A stretch of 64,000 nt of DNA from JAFAMS01 sp049520515. Its GTDB lineage: Bacteria > Vulcanimicrobiota > Vulcanimicrobiia > Vulcanimicrobiales > Vulcanimicrobiaceae. Positions within the stretch are counted from its first letter, which is position 1, and each line of letters starts with the position of its first letter. The stretch spans positions 558,001 to 622,000 of the forward strand of contig JBEKPS010000001.1 in NCBI GenBank assembly GCA_049520515.1, in the 5' to 3' direction. Position numbers and translations under genes: made by a program. The notes beneath the pieces were generated by a model. The model was not told where the DNA came from. It did no database searches and saw only the letters and a list, made by a program, of their open reading frames with translations. Shown here piece after piece: positions 25,220 through 33,604 of this stretch.

Positions 25220-25942
25220 CTATTCCGTCCCTTTCCAGCCCAGGCGTCTAATTCGCTCGAGCGAGCGCTGCATGCCCGAGCGGCTCAGTGCAGCCGCAAG
25301 CTCGCCGTCGCGCTCGTGATACGCCCGTAACGTGCGCGCGTAGTCCTCGGTCGCTTCCAGCATCGTTTGTGGAGTTGAAACGCTGAAGTGACGAAGTTGC
25401 TGCATGCGCAATTGAAGCTGTTCGAGCAGCTCGCGGAGCTGCGCATTTCCGCAAATGCACGCCTCGGTGTCGCGCACGATGACCATCGCGCGAAAAAACG
25501 CTTCTACGTCGTGTCTCTCACAAGCTTCCACTTGGCTTTGGAAGCGCGCGTCGAGAAGCTCGAGCTCGCGAGCGGTCGCATTTTTTACGACGAGCTCCGC
25601 GACAAGGCCGTTGAGTGTCGAGCGAACCTGATAGAGCTCGCAAATATCGTTCCACGACCAGCGCTTGACGCGCGGGCGGCGATGCGCCGCGATCTCGACG
25701 AGGCCTTCTTTTTCCAAGAGCAGCAACGCTTCGCGCACCGGGGTGCGACTCGTATCGAAACGCCGCGCAAGCTCGACGGAGTTGAGATCGTGGCCCGGAC
25801 GTAAGCGGCCGGTCACAATGTCGTCAGCGAGATCTCTCGCGATGTTCCCTACCAAAGAGTTGGGAAACCGAGGTGCAGACGAAAACTCGGAGCCTGTAAG
25901 CTCCGGTTGATTGTCGACAGCCACGACTGATAAATTTTGCAC
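25220..25942 (-). CDS. GntR-family regulator with FCD domain, second copy
   Basis: 240 residues; clearly related to the regulator at 21527-22246: LADDIVTGRLRPGHDLNSVELARRFDTSRTPVREALLLLEKEGLVE in the winged helix and QQLRHFSVSTP in the C-terminal domain. It has a 25-residue N-terminal extension. Transcribed from ATG 25942, convergent to the MBL gene and downstream of the carboxymuconolactone decarboxylase-like gene. Probably controls a nearby CoA-transferase/selenoprotein or transport unit. Confidence 0.86.
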   Translation of the reverse strand: MQNLSVVAVDNQPELTGSEFSSAPRFPNSLVGNIARDLADDIVTGRLRPGHDLNSVELARRFDTSRTPVREALLLLEKEGLVEIAAHRRPRVKRWSWNDICELYQVRSTLNGLVAELVVKNATARELELLDARFQSQVEACERHDVEAFFRAMVIVRDTEACICGNAQLRELLEQLQLRMQQLRHFSVSTPQTMLEATEDYARTLRAYHERDGELAAALSRSGMQRSLERIRRLGWKGTE

Positions 25943-26077
25943 GGAGCGACCTACCTTGTGCGGTTGCGCTACATTGCGCTTGGCTGCGCCGACTGTCCTT
26001 TAACAACTTTAGGAATTTTTCAGCAGCTTAGCAGTGTGTAGGTTGCCCCTCCTGACGTTCCGTACGCTCGAAATCGT

Positions 26078-26497
26078 CTAACGCGTATCCCACTCGCCGC
26101 GTTCTTGCAAGACACTTTTCAACGTTCGCAGACCATTGATCATACACGGCACGCCACCGTACGTTGCCATTTGAAAAATCACTTCGGCAACTTCTTTCGG
26201 CGACGCACCCGCGTTCAGCGCTGCAATGCAATGCAGTCGTAACTCGTCCCAAAAGTTCAACACGGTGAGCGCACCAACCGCGCACAACTCGCGTTCGCGT
26301 TGCGTGAGAACTTCGCGCGCATACAATCGTCCCGTGACGAACGTCGAGAACGCTCGCGCAAGCTCGGGATCGAACTCTTTCCACAGCGCGTAGATTCCTT
26401 CGCCGTCTTTCGGGGTTCCGAAGAGCCGCTTTGCGGTGTCTTGCGTTAGCTGCCGGAGCTCGTTCTCGTCCATCGAATGAGCCTTCATGCCTGCCAT
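26078..26497 (-). CDS. Carboxymuconolactone decarboxylase-like protein
   Basis: 139 residues from ATG 26497, eight bases after aggag. The all-helical core ALWKEFDPELARAFSTFVTGRLY, LTQRERELCAVGAL and CIAALNAGASPKEVAEVIFQMATYGGVPCM matches the CMD family, which includes AhpD-type alkylhydroperoxidase. The paired Cys motif (C-x-x-C) of AhpD is absent. A 4-carboxymuconolactone decarboxylase-like or unassigned role in aromatic acid breakdown is possible. Its start overlaps the divergent CoA-transferase by up to 11 bp. Confidence 0.8.
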   Translation of the reverse strand: MAGMKAHSMDENELRQLTQDTAKRLFGTPKDGEGIYALWKEFDPELARAFSTFVTGRLYAREVLTQRERELCAVGALTVLNFWDELRLHCIAALNAGASPKEVAEVIFQMATYGGVPCMINGLRTLKSVLQERGEWDTR

Positions 26498-27668
26498 CAC
26501 CGCTTCTCCTGCTTTGTCGAACCTGCGCATTCTGGACCTCACGCGCGTGCGTTCGGGCCCGACCTGCGTCAAGCAATTCGCGGATTTCGGTGCCGACGTG
26601 ATCAAGATCGAAGCGACCACGCCGGAAGATTTCGGCGCACCGCCCGATAGCGCCGATTACCAGAATCTGCATCGCAATAAGCGCTCCTTGACGCTCGATC
26701 TCAAGAAGCCCGAAGCCCGCGACGTGTTCATGCGGCTTGTGAAAACCGCCGACGTCGTCGTTGAAAACTTCCGGCCCGATGTCAAAGCGCGCTTGGGGAT
26801 CGATTACGAATCACTGCGCAAGGTCAACAAGCGAATCATTTTGGCGAGCATCTCGGGCTTCGGGCAAGACGGGCCGTATCGCGCGCTCCCGGGACTCGAT
26901 CAAGTCGCGCAAGGGATGAGCGGCATCATGTCCGTGACGGGAGTGCCAGGCGAAGGGCCGATGCGCGTGGGGGCTGCCGTGTGCGACGTCACCGCGGGTT
27001 TGCTCGCCGCGCTCGGTATCATGACGGCGCTACTCGAACGCGAGCGTTCGGGTGAAGGGCAGTGGGTGCAATCGAGCTTGCTGCAAGCCGGCTTGCAATT
27101 GCTCGATTTTCAGGCTGCGCGCTACACGATGTCGGGCGAAGTACCCGGCCAGGTCGGCAACGATCATCCGACGCGCATGCCGACTTCAGCCTATACGACC
27201 GCCGACGGCTACCTGAACGTCGCCGCAACGGGCGACGTGTTCTGGAGAAAATTATGCGAAGCGATCGCACGCCCGGAGCTGATCGTCGATTCCGATTACG
27301 CGACCTCTGAAGCGCGCTCGAAAAATCGCAAGGGGCTGAACGCCGAGCTCAACGCGATATTCAAAGCCAAGACGACGGCCGAGTGGATCGCAATCTTGAA
27401 CGACGCGCAAATTCCGTGCGGCCCGATCTACACGATGGATGCGGTCTTTGCCGACGAGCAGATGCAGCATTTGAAGGTCACGAGCGACGTCGTGCATCCG
27501 CGCCTCGGCAAGGAGACGATTCTCAGCCAAATGGCGATCCTCACGCGCACGCCGGGTGCGGTCAAAACGGCCTCGCCCGAACGCGGCGCACACACCGATG
27601 AGGTATTGCGTGAAGCCGGTTATACAGACGCGGAAATCGCCGAGCTGCACGCGAAGGCCATCGTATGA
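26487..27668 (+). CDS. CaiB/BaiF family CoA-transferase
   Basis: 393 residues. Family features: LRILDLTRVRSGPTCVKQFADFGADVIKIEATTP, NLHRNKRSLTLDLKKPEARD, LASISGFGQDGPY and GLDQVAQGMSGIMSVTG (catalytic Asp region), with QIPCGPIYT near the C-terminus. ATG 26487 is adjacent to the divergent CMD start and leaves no obvious room for a promoter. Its stop overlaps the selenoprotein start by ATGA, so the two genes are coupled. Confidence 0.92.
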   Translation: MPAITASPALSNLRILDLTRVRSGPTCVKQFADFGADVIKIEATTPEDFGAPPDSADYQNLHRNKRSLTLDLKKPEARDVFMRLVKTADVVVENFRPDVKARLGIDYESLRKVNKRIILASISGFGQDGPYRALPGLDQVAQGMSGIMSVTGVPGEGPMRVGAAVCDVTAGLLAALGIMTALLERERSGEGQWVQSSLLQAGLQLLDFQAARYTMSGEVPGQVGNDHPTRMPTSAYTTADGYLNVAATGDVFWRKLCEAIARPELIVDSDYATSEARSKNRKGLNAELNAIFKAKTTAEWIAILNDAQIPCGPIYTMDAVFADEQMQHLKVTSDVVHPRLGKETILSQMAILTRTPGAVKTASPERGAHTDEVLREAGYTDAEIAELHAKAIV

Positions 27669-28825
27669 CGATGAACGCTGATGCCCAAACGCGCGCGAGC
27701 GCCGCGCAGATGCCCGTCCTCGAGTTTGCGACGACAGCATTCACCGTACCGCCGCGACTGTCGCAAGCAACGGTCGCGATCGTAACGACCGGTGCACTCG
27801 TCGGCGACGGTCACGCGGATTGGAACCAAGGCGAAGAAACATTTCGCGTGCTGCCGCGTGCCGAGCGCGAATTCCGCATGGCGCATTGGAGCCTGAACTT
27901 CGATCGAACCGGATTCACGTCTGACATCAACGTGCTCTACCCGATCGACCGGCTCGAAGAACTCGCGGCAGAAGGCGTCATCGGCGCAGTCGCGCCGCGG
28001 CATCTTTCGTTCATGGGTGCCCTGCACGATACGCTTTCGACGATTCGCCTCGACACCGGACCCGCAGCTGCAAAGCTGCTGCGCGACGACGGTGTCGGCG
28101 TGGTGTTACTGACCGGAGCTTGACCGATGTGCACGCGCACAGGTGGTGCGCTCGCACACGTGCTCGAACAACAAGGGCTCGCAACGGTCCAGCTCTCCTC
28201 CGTACGCGGTCATACGGAGCGCATCAAACCGCCGCGCGCGCTCTATTGCGAGTTTCCGTTCGGACGTCCACTCGGAAAACCGAGCGACGCAGCGTTTCAA
28301 CGCTCCGTCCTGATGGCAGCGTTCGCTTTGCTCGAGCGTCCTGCGGGACCAGTCCTCGAAGATTTTCCCGAGCGCGTTACCGACGCGACGGAGGCGCCGC
28401 TCACGTGTGCCTTGCCGCCCGCACTTAGCGGCGAATCAACGCCTTCGGTGATCGATGAGGCGCGCGCGCTTCGCTCGGCATACGAGCGTCAGCTCAAGAG
28501 CACGGGACGCACGTCGGTCGGCATCACCGGCGACGTCGACACGATCCCCGCGTTGCTCCAAGCGTTCCTCAAGATCGCAGCCGGCGCATCGCCGGAGGAA
28601 GCGGGACTTCCGAGTGAGCCGCATCGCGCCGCGCTCGACGTGCGCGCGTATTACGAGGAGGCAGCGCTTGCGCTCGCCGATCATGTACCGCAGGCGCGAG
28701 CGACGGAGTCGTGGTTTTTCCAGCAAACTGAAGCCGGGAAACTCTTACGATCGGCACAGAAGCAATTGATCGCGGCCGGCCGCACGGATTACTTAGATAC
28801 GATCGTCCCGCGGGGTCAAGAGTAG
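27665..28825 (+). CDS. GrdB-like reductase family selenoprotein (UGA = Sec153)
   Basis: 386 residues when the in-frame TGA at 28121-28123 is read as selenocysteine. The N-terminal part (152 residues; RVLPRAEREFRMAHWSLNFDRTGFTSDINVLYPIDRLEELAAEGVIG, then FMGALHD) and the C-terminal part belong to the glycine/betaine/sarcosine/D-proline reductase selenoprotein B family. At the join the protein reads LLTGA-U-PMCTRTGGALAHVLEQ, i.e. the UxxC redox motif expected there. A hairpin follows the UGA. Overlaps the CoA-transferase by ATGA. Probably reduces or cleaves an activated carboxylic acid; substrate unknown. Without Sec insertion it would be two dead halves. Confidence 0.87.
28121..28158 (+). promoter_or_regulatory. 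Bacterial SECIS-like hairpin following the Sec UGA
   Basis: After the UGA (28121-28123) the 12-base arm tgtgcacgcgca (28128-28139) pairs with tgcgctcgcaca (28147-28158) with two mismatches. The 7-nt loop caggtgg carries GGU, and the GGU begins exactly 18 nt after UGA. From memory, E. coli fdhF has the same 18-nt interval and a GGU-containing apical loop that binds SelB. Computed by eye. Confidence 0.7.
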
Positions 28826-28828
28826 CGC

Positions 28829-29016
28829 TGTCCCTCGACTTCGCTCGGGATGACAGAGCAAAACTATCGTGCCATCCGCGCAATCGCGGCCCGCGGCGGC
28901 CCTTTGCGCGTAATCGTACAACAGCGGCAATCATACGTGCGCCCGGCAATGCGCGCATTGTCGCTGTCCCTCGATACCCACTTTGTGGGCACAGGCTTCG
29001 CTCGGGATGACAACGG
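28829..29016. repeat. Dispersed intergenic repeat, copy 2
   Basis: Fills the gap between convergent genes. It has two ctgtccctcga ... gcttcgctcgggatgaca modules (28829-28857 and 28970-29012) flanking gcggccctttgcgcg (28896-28910) and ggcaatcatacgtgcgcccg (28926-28945). All modules match copy 1 at 12053-12208. Probably folds into stem-loops and may end both transcripts. Confidence 0.7.
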
Positions 29017-29020
29017 GGGC

Positions 29021-29989
29021 TTAGTGCGTGGCGGCGATTAGCGCATCGACGTCGCGTTTGCGCGCCGCAAAGAATGCTGGAAGATCCTTTGAGCTGACGT
29101 AGCTGTCGGGATTGGACCACGACGACTTCAGGAAGGCTTGGAAGTCCGAGGTCTTGTACGCGGCTGCCAAAGCGCGATCGAGAAACGCCACTGCCTTCGG
29201 ATCGGTGCCCGCCTTGACGGCAATCGTGCGCCATTCTTCCAGGACGACCTTATAGCCGACTTCGTGCGCCGTCGGGCAGTAAGGGACGACCCCAAGACGT
29301 TTTTCGGCCCAGACGCAAATTGGCTTCATCTGACCGGCTTCGACATAGTGACTCACATTGCCGATCGGATCGCACATGGCTTCGACCTGGTTTCCAAGCA
29401 CCGCCGCATAGCGTTCGCCCGGTTTCGCAAATGCGACCGGTGTAAGTTTCAAGCCGCCCTTACTGGCAAAGTATTTGGTTCCAATATCCTCCGCGCTTCC
29501 GTAACCGGTGATGGCGACGCGCATCTGCGTCGTCTTCGCGGCTTTCTCGAATGAGGCCCAATCCTTGTAGGGGCTGTCCTTCGAAAGATAATATGCAAAC
29601 GGCATGGTGTTCATCATCGCGAGCGGTGTGATGTCGCTCAAGTGCCAAGCCGGCGGCGTCTTCGCGGTTATGTTGCCGACGAACGTGTCAGCGATAAGAA
29701 TGACTATGGTGTAGCCGTCGGCGTCGCCGCCGATCAATCTGACCATCCCGTCGTTACCGTCGGCGCCGGGGACGTTGATAACGGGGATCGAGGTCCCTTT
29801 CAGAACGTCTTGGAGATTCTTGGCAACCGCGCGTCCGACTTGATCGGAACCGCCGCCCGGCCCCCATGGAACGATCATCGTGATGGGCCGGCTTGGATAT
29901 GCATCCTCTGCGCGTGCAACGAGCGGGCTTGCCACGGTGGCTGCACCGAGCGCACCGAGCATGCTTGCCGCAAATGTGGTTCGGTTCAT
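29021..29989 (-). CDS. tctC: Tripartite tricarboxylate transporter binding protein (TctC/Bug)
   Basis: 322 residues with signal peptide (MNRTTFAASMLGALGAATVASPLVARA). Bug-family features: YPSRPITMIVPWGPGGGSDQVGRAVAKNLQ and INVPGADGNDGMVRL, followed by ADGYT and the PGERYAAVLGNQVEAMCDP segment. It binds a carboxylate in the periplasm for TctA/TctB. Its closest relative in the window is the TctC at 46003-46965. Last gene of the long minus-strand operon, overlapping tctA by ATGA. Confidence 0.9.
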   Translation of the reverse strand: MNRTTFAASMLGALGAATVASPLVARAEDAYPSRPITMIVPWGPGGGSDQVGRAVAKNLQDVLKGTSIPVINVPGADGNDGMVRLIGGDADGYTIVILIADTFVGNITAKTPPAWHLSDITPLAMMNTMPFAYYLSKDSPYKDWASFEKAAKTTQMRVAITGYGSAEDIGTKYFASKGGLKLTPVAFAKPGERYAAVLGNQVEAMCDPIGNVSHYVEAGQMKPICVWAEKRLGVVPYCPTAHEVGYKVVLEEWRTIAVKAGTDPKAVAFLDRALAAAYKTSDFQAFLKSSWSNPDSYVSSKDLPAFFAARKRDVDALIAATH

Positions 29990-31530
29990 GATTCCCCTCC
30001 TACGTGTGGATCCAGAACGAGATTATCGGCTTTGGATTTGCGCCCCAGGACCTCTCGCACAACCGGATATGCAAGTGCGATTACAGAGAGTCCGATCAGC
30101 GTCCCGCTAATGGGATGCCTGAGAAAAATTGTCCAATCGTTGTTATAGCTGACCATCGTTTGAATGAACGAGCTCTCCGCGAGCGGACCGAGGATTACGC
30201 CCAACACCATCGGTGCAATCGGAAACCGAAATCGTTCGAAAAGAAAACCGAGAACGCCGAAGACGACGATGATCCAGACGTCGTTCATGCTGTTGCGATC
30301 TGCGTAGGCGCCGACGACACAGAAGACCATGACGATCGCGACCAAGACGGGCTGCGGTATCTTGAGAACTTTGACGACCACCTTGATCCAAAGGAAGCCC
30401 ATGATACACATGGCGATGACGCCGACGAACAACGACGCAAGGATCGAATAGACGACGATCTTGGAGTCGGGTTGGGTGAAGAGCAGTGGTCCCGGCTGCA
30501 CGCCGTGCAACAGAAACGCGCCGAGAATGACTGCCGTGGCGCCGCTACCGGGAAGTCCGAGCGTGAGCAGCGGGATCATGTGCCCGGCAACGGATGCCGT
30601 CGAGCCGATCTGCGGCGCAACGATGCCTTCGGGGATGCCTTTGCCGAGCTGCGCGCGACGCTTACCGTACTGTTTTTCTATGCCGTACGAAATGAACGAC
30701 GTGATCGTCGCGCCGGCGCCGGGAACGATCCCGAGAATCGTGCCCAATATGCTGCTGCGAATAAAGGTCGCGCGGATGTTCCACATCTCACGCAATGACG
30801 GAAACGACGTTCCAACGGCAGTTTCGTCGGGCGGTTTCTCGATCTTGGGAAGACCGCGGCCGATGCGGCTGATGAGCTCGCCGAGGCCGTACATGCCGAC
30901 CAGGATCACGACGTACGGCAACCCTCCCATCAGAACCGGCATACCAAACGTAAAGCGCTGCGCGCTGTACGTCTGGTCGACGCCGATCGTCGCGATCCAC
31001 AATCCGATGCACAAGCTGATGAAGGCGTTGACGAACGATTTTCCGGCGAGCGCGGCGATCGAGGTGAATCCGAAGAACACCGCCGCAAAGTATTCGGGCG
31101 GGCCGAAACGGAGCGCCGCGTTGCTGAACGGGATCGCGAGCGCAACCATCACTGCTGAGGAAATCAGCCCACCGGTGAGCGCGGCGACGAGCGCCCAACC
31201 GAGCGCTTTCGCTGCTTCTCCGCGCTGCGTCATGCTGTAGCCGTCCCACAAAAGTGGAACATCCATGGGTTCGCCCGGAATGCGGTACAAGATCGCCGTG
31301 AAGCACCCGGCGTACGTACCGGAAACATAAATCGCCGTCAGCAGAATGATCGCAGGCTCGATGTTCATTCGATAGGTGAAAGGCAGCGCCAAAACGACGC
31401 CCATGACAAGGCCCAATCCCGGCATGATCGAGACGGCCATCCCAATCAACACACCGAGCAGCAGCATCGGAAAGTCTTGCAGCGAGAAGACGTGCAGCAG
31501 ACCGGCGCCGAGATTGTGCAGCACGTCCAT
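29986..31530 (-). CDS. tctA: Tripartite tricarboxylate transporter large permease TctA
   Basis: 514 residues, highly hydrophobic with about 12 membrane segments. N-terminus LLLGVLIGMAVSIMPGLGLVMGVVLALPFTY and the conserved region GDLPYV..ILVGMYGLGEL, GIVPGAGATITSFISYGIEKQYGK and LGIPGSGATAVILGA fit TctA; the two G-x-x-P-G-x-G-A segments are the family hallmark. Symports carboxylates with H+ or Na+. Between tctB and tctC in the standard order. Confidence 0.92.
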   Translation of the reverse strand: MDVLHNLGAGLLHVFSLQDFPMLLLGVLIGMAVSIMPGLGLVMGVVLALPFTYRMNIEPAIILLTAIYVSGTYAGCFTAILYRIPGEPMDVPLLWDGYSMTQRGEAAKALGWALVAALTGGLISSAVMVALAIPFSNAALRFGPPEYFAAVFFGFTSIAALAGKSFVNAFISLCIGLWIATIGVDQTYSAQRFTFGMPVLMGGLPYVVILVGMYGLGELISRIGRGLPKIEKPPDETAVGTSFPSLREMWNIRATFIRSSILGTILGIVPGAGATITSFISYGIEKQYGKRRAQLGKGIPEGIVAPQIGSTASVAGHMIPLLTLGLPGSGATAVILGAFLLHGVQPGPLLFTQPDSKIVVYSILASLFVGVIAMCIMGFLWIKVVVKVLKIPQPVLVAIVMVFCVVGAYADRNSMNDVWIIVVFGVLGFLFERFRFPIAPMVLGVILGPLAESSFIQTMVSYNNDWTIFLRHPISGTLIGLSVIALAYPVVREVLGRKSKADNLVLDPHVGGES

Positions 31531-31536
31531 GCGAGC

Positions 31537-32070
31537 TTAGTGCACTCCGAGAAGCTTGAGCATCACGAGCGTGAGACTCTTGAACGGCCCGGTACCGAGC
31601 GGCAGCGCGACGTAGACGATCTTCATGAACACGAAGATCAGCAGGATCGGCGCGATGACGCTCGTCGCGACGAGCGGCCATAGCCGGCGGTACCGGCCGA
31701 CGTACGCGATCGCTCCGATATAGAGAACGGTCGCAACGAAGAATCCGAGGGACGGCAACACGTACGCGTAGACGACCGTTACGCCGATCGCGAGCAAGGC
31801 CAGATGCGTGTAATCGCCTCCGCCATCCGAGAGCGGGAGCTCGTCGTCGCTCGAAGCTGCGGGCGCGGCGCCGACGATCAGTATGCGACCGATCTGCCAG
31901 ACGCACGTCACGAGCAACAATCCAAGGACGATCTTCGGCCACGCATCAGGGCCGATACGTCCAGCAAGTTCGTCGTATTGGATGCGCTGCGCGAGATAGT
32001 AAAGGTAGGCCGCGCAGCACAAGATCACTGCGTAGGCCGCCGAACGCCGTAGTCTCCCCCTCAGCGCCAT
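31537..32070 (-). CDS. tctB: Tripartite tricarboxylate transporter small permease TctB
   Basis: 177 residues, with about four hydrophobic helices: AYAVILCCAAYLYYLAQRI, WPKIVLGLLLVTCVWQIGRI, THLALLAIGVTVVYAYVLPSLGFFVATVLYI and LWPLVATSVIAPILLIFVFMKIVYVALPLG. Position upstream of tctA and the small size identify TctB. ATG start at 32070 lies inside the inverted repeat at 32069-32091, which may be a repressor site over the translation start. Confidence 0.85.
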   Translation of the reverse strand: MALRGRLRRSAAYAVILCCAAYLYYLAQRIQYDELAGRIGPDAWPKIVLGLLLVTCVWQIGRILIVGAAPAASSDDELPLSDGGGDYTHLALLAIGVTVVYAYVLPSLGFFVATVLYIGAIAYVGRYRRLWPLVATSVIAPILLIFVFMKIVYVALPLGTGPFKSLTLVMLKLLGVH

Positions 32071-32091
32071 TTGTCATGCTCCATGACGAAT
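32069..32091. promoter_or_regulatory. Candidate operator, copy 2 of an 8-7-8 inverted repeat
   Basis: Half-sites ATTTGTCA and TGACGAAT separated by 7 nt, overlapping the tctB start codon. The other copy, at 47049-47071, is ATTCGTCA and TGACGAAT and differs in one base of the left half-site. Likely a MarR-type operator because the operon encodes a MarR protein. Confidence 0.6.
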
Positions 32092-32125
32092 TTTGTTTTT
32101 CCTGCCGAACGCCCGCAACGTTTCC

Positions 32126-33604
32126 TTAACGATTGCGATCGGGCAAAAGTTTGGCGATGGGCTCGCTGAGCTCGTAGACGCTCGAGACTGCGAGGTCGCG
32201 TCCGAACGCAACGTGCTCGGCCTCGGCGCGTTTTCGCAGACGCTCTTCGTGCACCGCGAGGACGTCCTTCGGGAACGGCATCGCTGCGGGATCCAGAATA
32301 CGCAGATAGCCGTCGATGTCACGCGCCGGCATGACGCGACTGCGCACGAACCGGTTGGGCGACCACGGAATATCGAGAACTCCGGCCTCCAGAGCGCGCA
32401 CGGTTCCACGCGCAGCATCGCCATCGCCGAGCTCGAGCACGCTATCGACGATCGGCCGCACTTCGCGCCGAATCAGCTCGCGCTCGAACTCGTATTCGGG
32501 AAGACCGTCGAGCCGGATCTTGCGGGCCAGATAAATCGCCATGCGCGTCATGCGCAGGCCTTCGCAGTTTGCCTCCGGCGTCGGAAGCCCGAAGGCTTCG
32601 TGGACGCTCTTCGTCGTCACGCTGACCGCGCCGCCGATTGCAGCCAGCGTTCCGCCGTAGGAAATGAGCGACGCCGCCTGCGCTTCATCGTGCGGCCATG
32701 CGCCCATCCAATGGAGCGACGTCACCGGCGTGAACGTGTCGACGTGTCCCGCCTTGCGCGCATATTCTTCGCACAGCTCGCGGCAGGTCGCGAGTGCAGC
32801 TGCGTCTTGGATGAGATGCAATGTCTGGCCAAGCTCGAGTCCGTAGTTACGAACGCCTTGCGCAAGCGCCAGCAACATGTCGAGGATGCAAACCACGATT
32901 GCAATCGACGGCGGGATGTTCGTCCCCGTCAAGAATCCGGGTTGGCGACGGTGCAGCTCGACACCGTGTGCAAGATATTCGGCGGCTAAGCGATCGAGGT
33001 ACTGATAGTTGCGAATGCCTTGATCGATAGAAAGTTCTTTCGTGTACGAGACCGTATACGCGATAGCCGAGCCGAGATAGCCACTGTAACCTGCGGCAAA
33101 GCCGATCTCGCCGGTGAGCTTGGGCATCGACGTTCCCGTCAGCATGACCGTGGGCTTTTCGACCGCCTCGACCAACTTGCGCGAGGTTTGCACGCCATAG
33201 TTCACGATCGGATATCCGTTGAGCATCGAGCGCCCAAGCCGTTCCGATTCGTCAACACCCTCTTGCGCCTGTTGGAAATGCTCGTTGCGCGTATAGCTGT
33301 CGGTCGTGGTGGGGACGATATCCGCGAGTCCCTCGCGATCCAACATCTCCATGAGATTCTTCTGAAGCTCGAACGTACCGAATCCGCCGCGCGGCTGAGT
33401 TAACGTTCGGCGTTCCGCATCGGCGCGCCGCAGAACAGCCGCTAAGCGCCGATGCTCCGGCATTGCCTTGTGGTACGCGTACGCCTCATCGAGATCGACG
33501 CCCGCTCCGGTTGGCCAGCGCGCAAGATTCTCGCGGCGCATCGTCGCGAAAACGTCGTCGTCGATGCGATTCTGCGAGAGCGGCGTCTGCATTGCGGTAC
33601 TCAT
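32126..33604 (-). CDS. Glutamate mutase epsilon subunit-like (methylaspartate mutase E), first copy
   Basis: 492 residues, usual length for GlmE. Adenosylcobalamin-dependent mutase catalytic subunit. LARWPTGAGVDLDEAYAYHK, TTTDSYTRNEHFQQAQEG, MLNGYPIVNYGV and TGTNIPPSIAIVV match the family's barrel. It works with the adjacent small B12-binding subunit (34989-35423). Overlaps the MutL stop by ATGA. The true substrate could be glutamate or another branched or dicarboxylic acid, because a second pair sits 10 kb away. Confidence 0.87.
   Translation of the reverse strand: MSTAMQTPLSQNRIDDDVFATMRRENLARWPTGAGVDLDEAYAYHKAMPEHRRLAAVLRRADAERRTLTQPRGGFGTFELQKNLMEMLDREGLADIVPTTTDSYTRNEHFQQAQEGVDESERLGRSMLNGYPIVNYGVQTSRKLVEAVEKPTVMLTGTSMPKLTGEIGFAAGYSGYLGSAIAYTVSYTKELSIDQGIRNYQYLDRLAAEYLAHGVELHRRQPGFLTGTNIPPSIAIVVCILDMLLALAQGVRNYGLELGQTLHLIQDAAALATCRELCEEYARKAGHVDTFTPVTSLHWMGAWPHDEAQAASLISYGGTLAAIGGAVSVTTKSVHEAFGLPTPEANCEGLRMTRMAIYLARKIRLDGLPEYEFERELIRREVRPIVDSVLELGDGDAARGTVRALEAGVLDIPWSPNRFVRSRVMPARDIDGYLRILDPAAMPFPKDVLAVHEERLRKRAEAEHVAFGRDLAVSSVYELSEPIAKLLPDRNR

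Noticed and set aside
27665..28825. Two separate genes at 27665-28123 and 28127-28825
   Set aside because: They are in the same frame, together they make one family-sized protein, and the TGA falls at the conserved redox motif and is followed by a SECIS-like hairpin.
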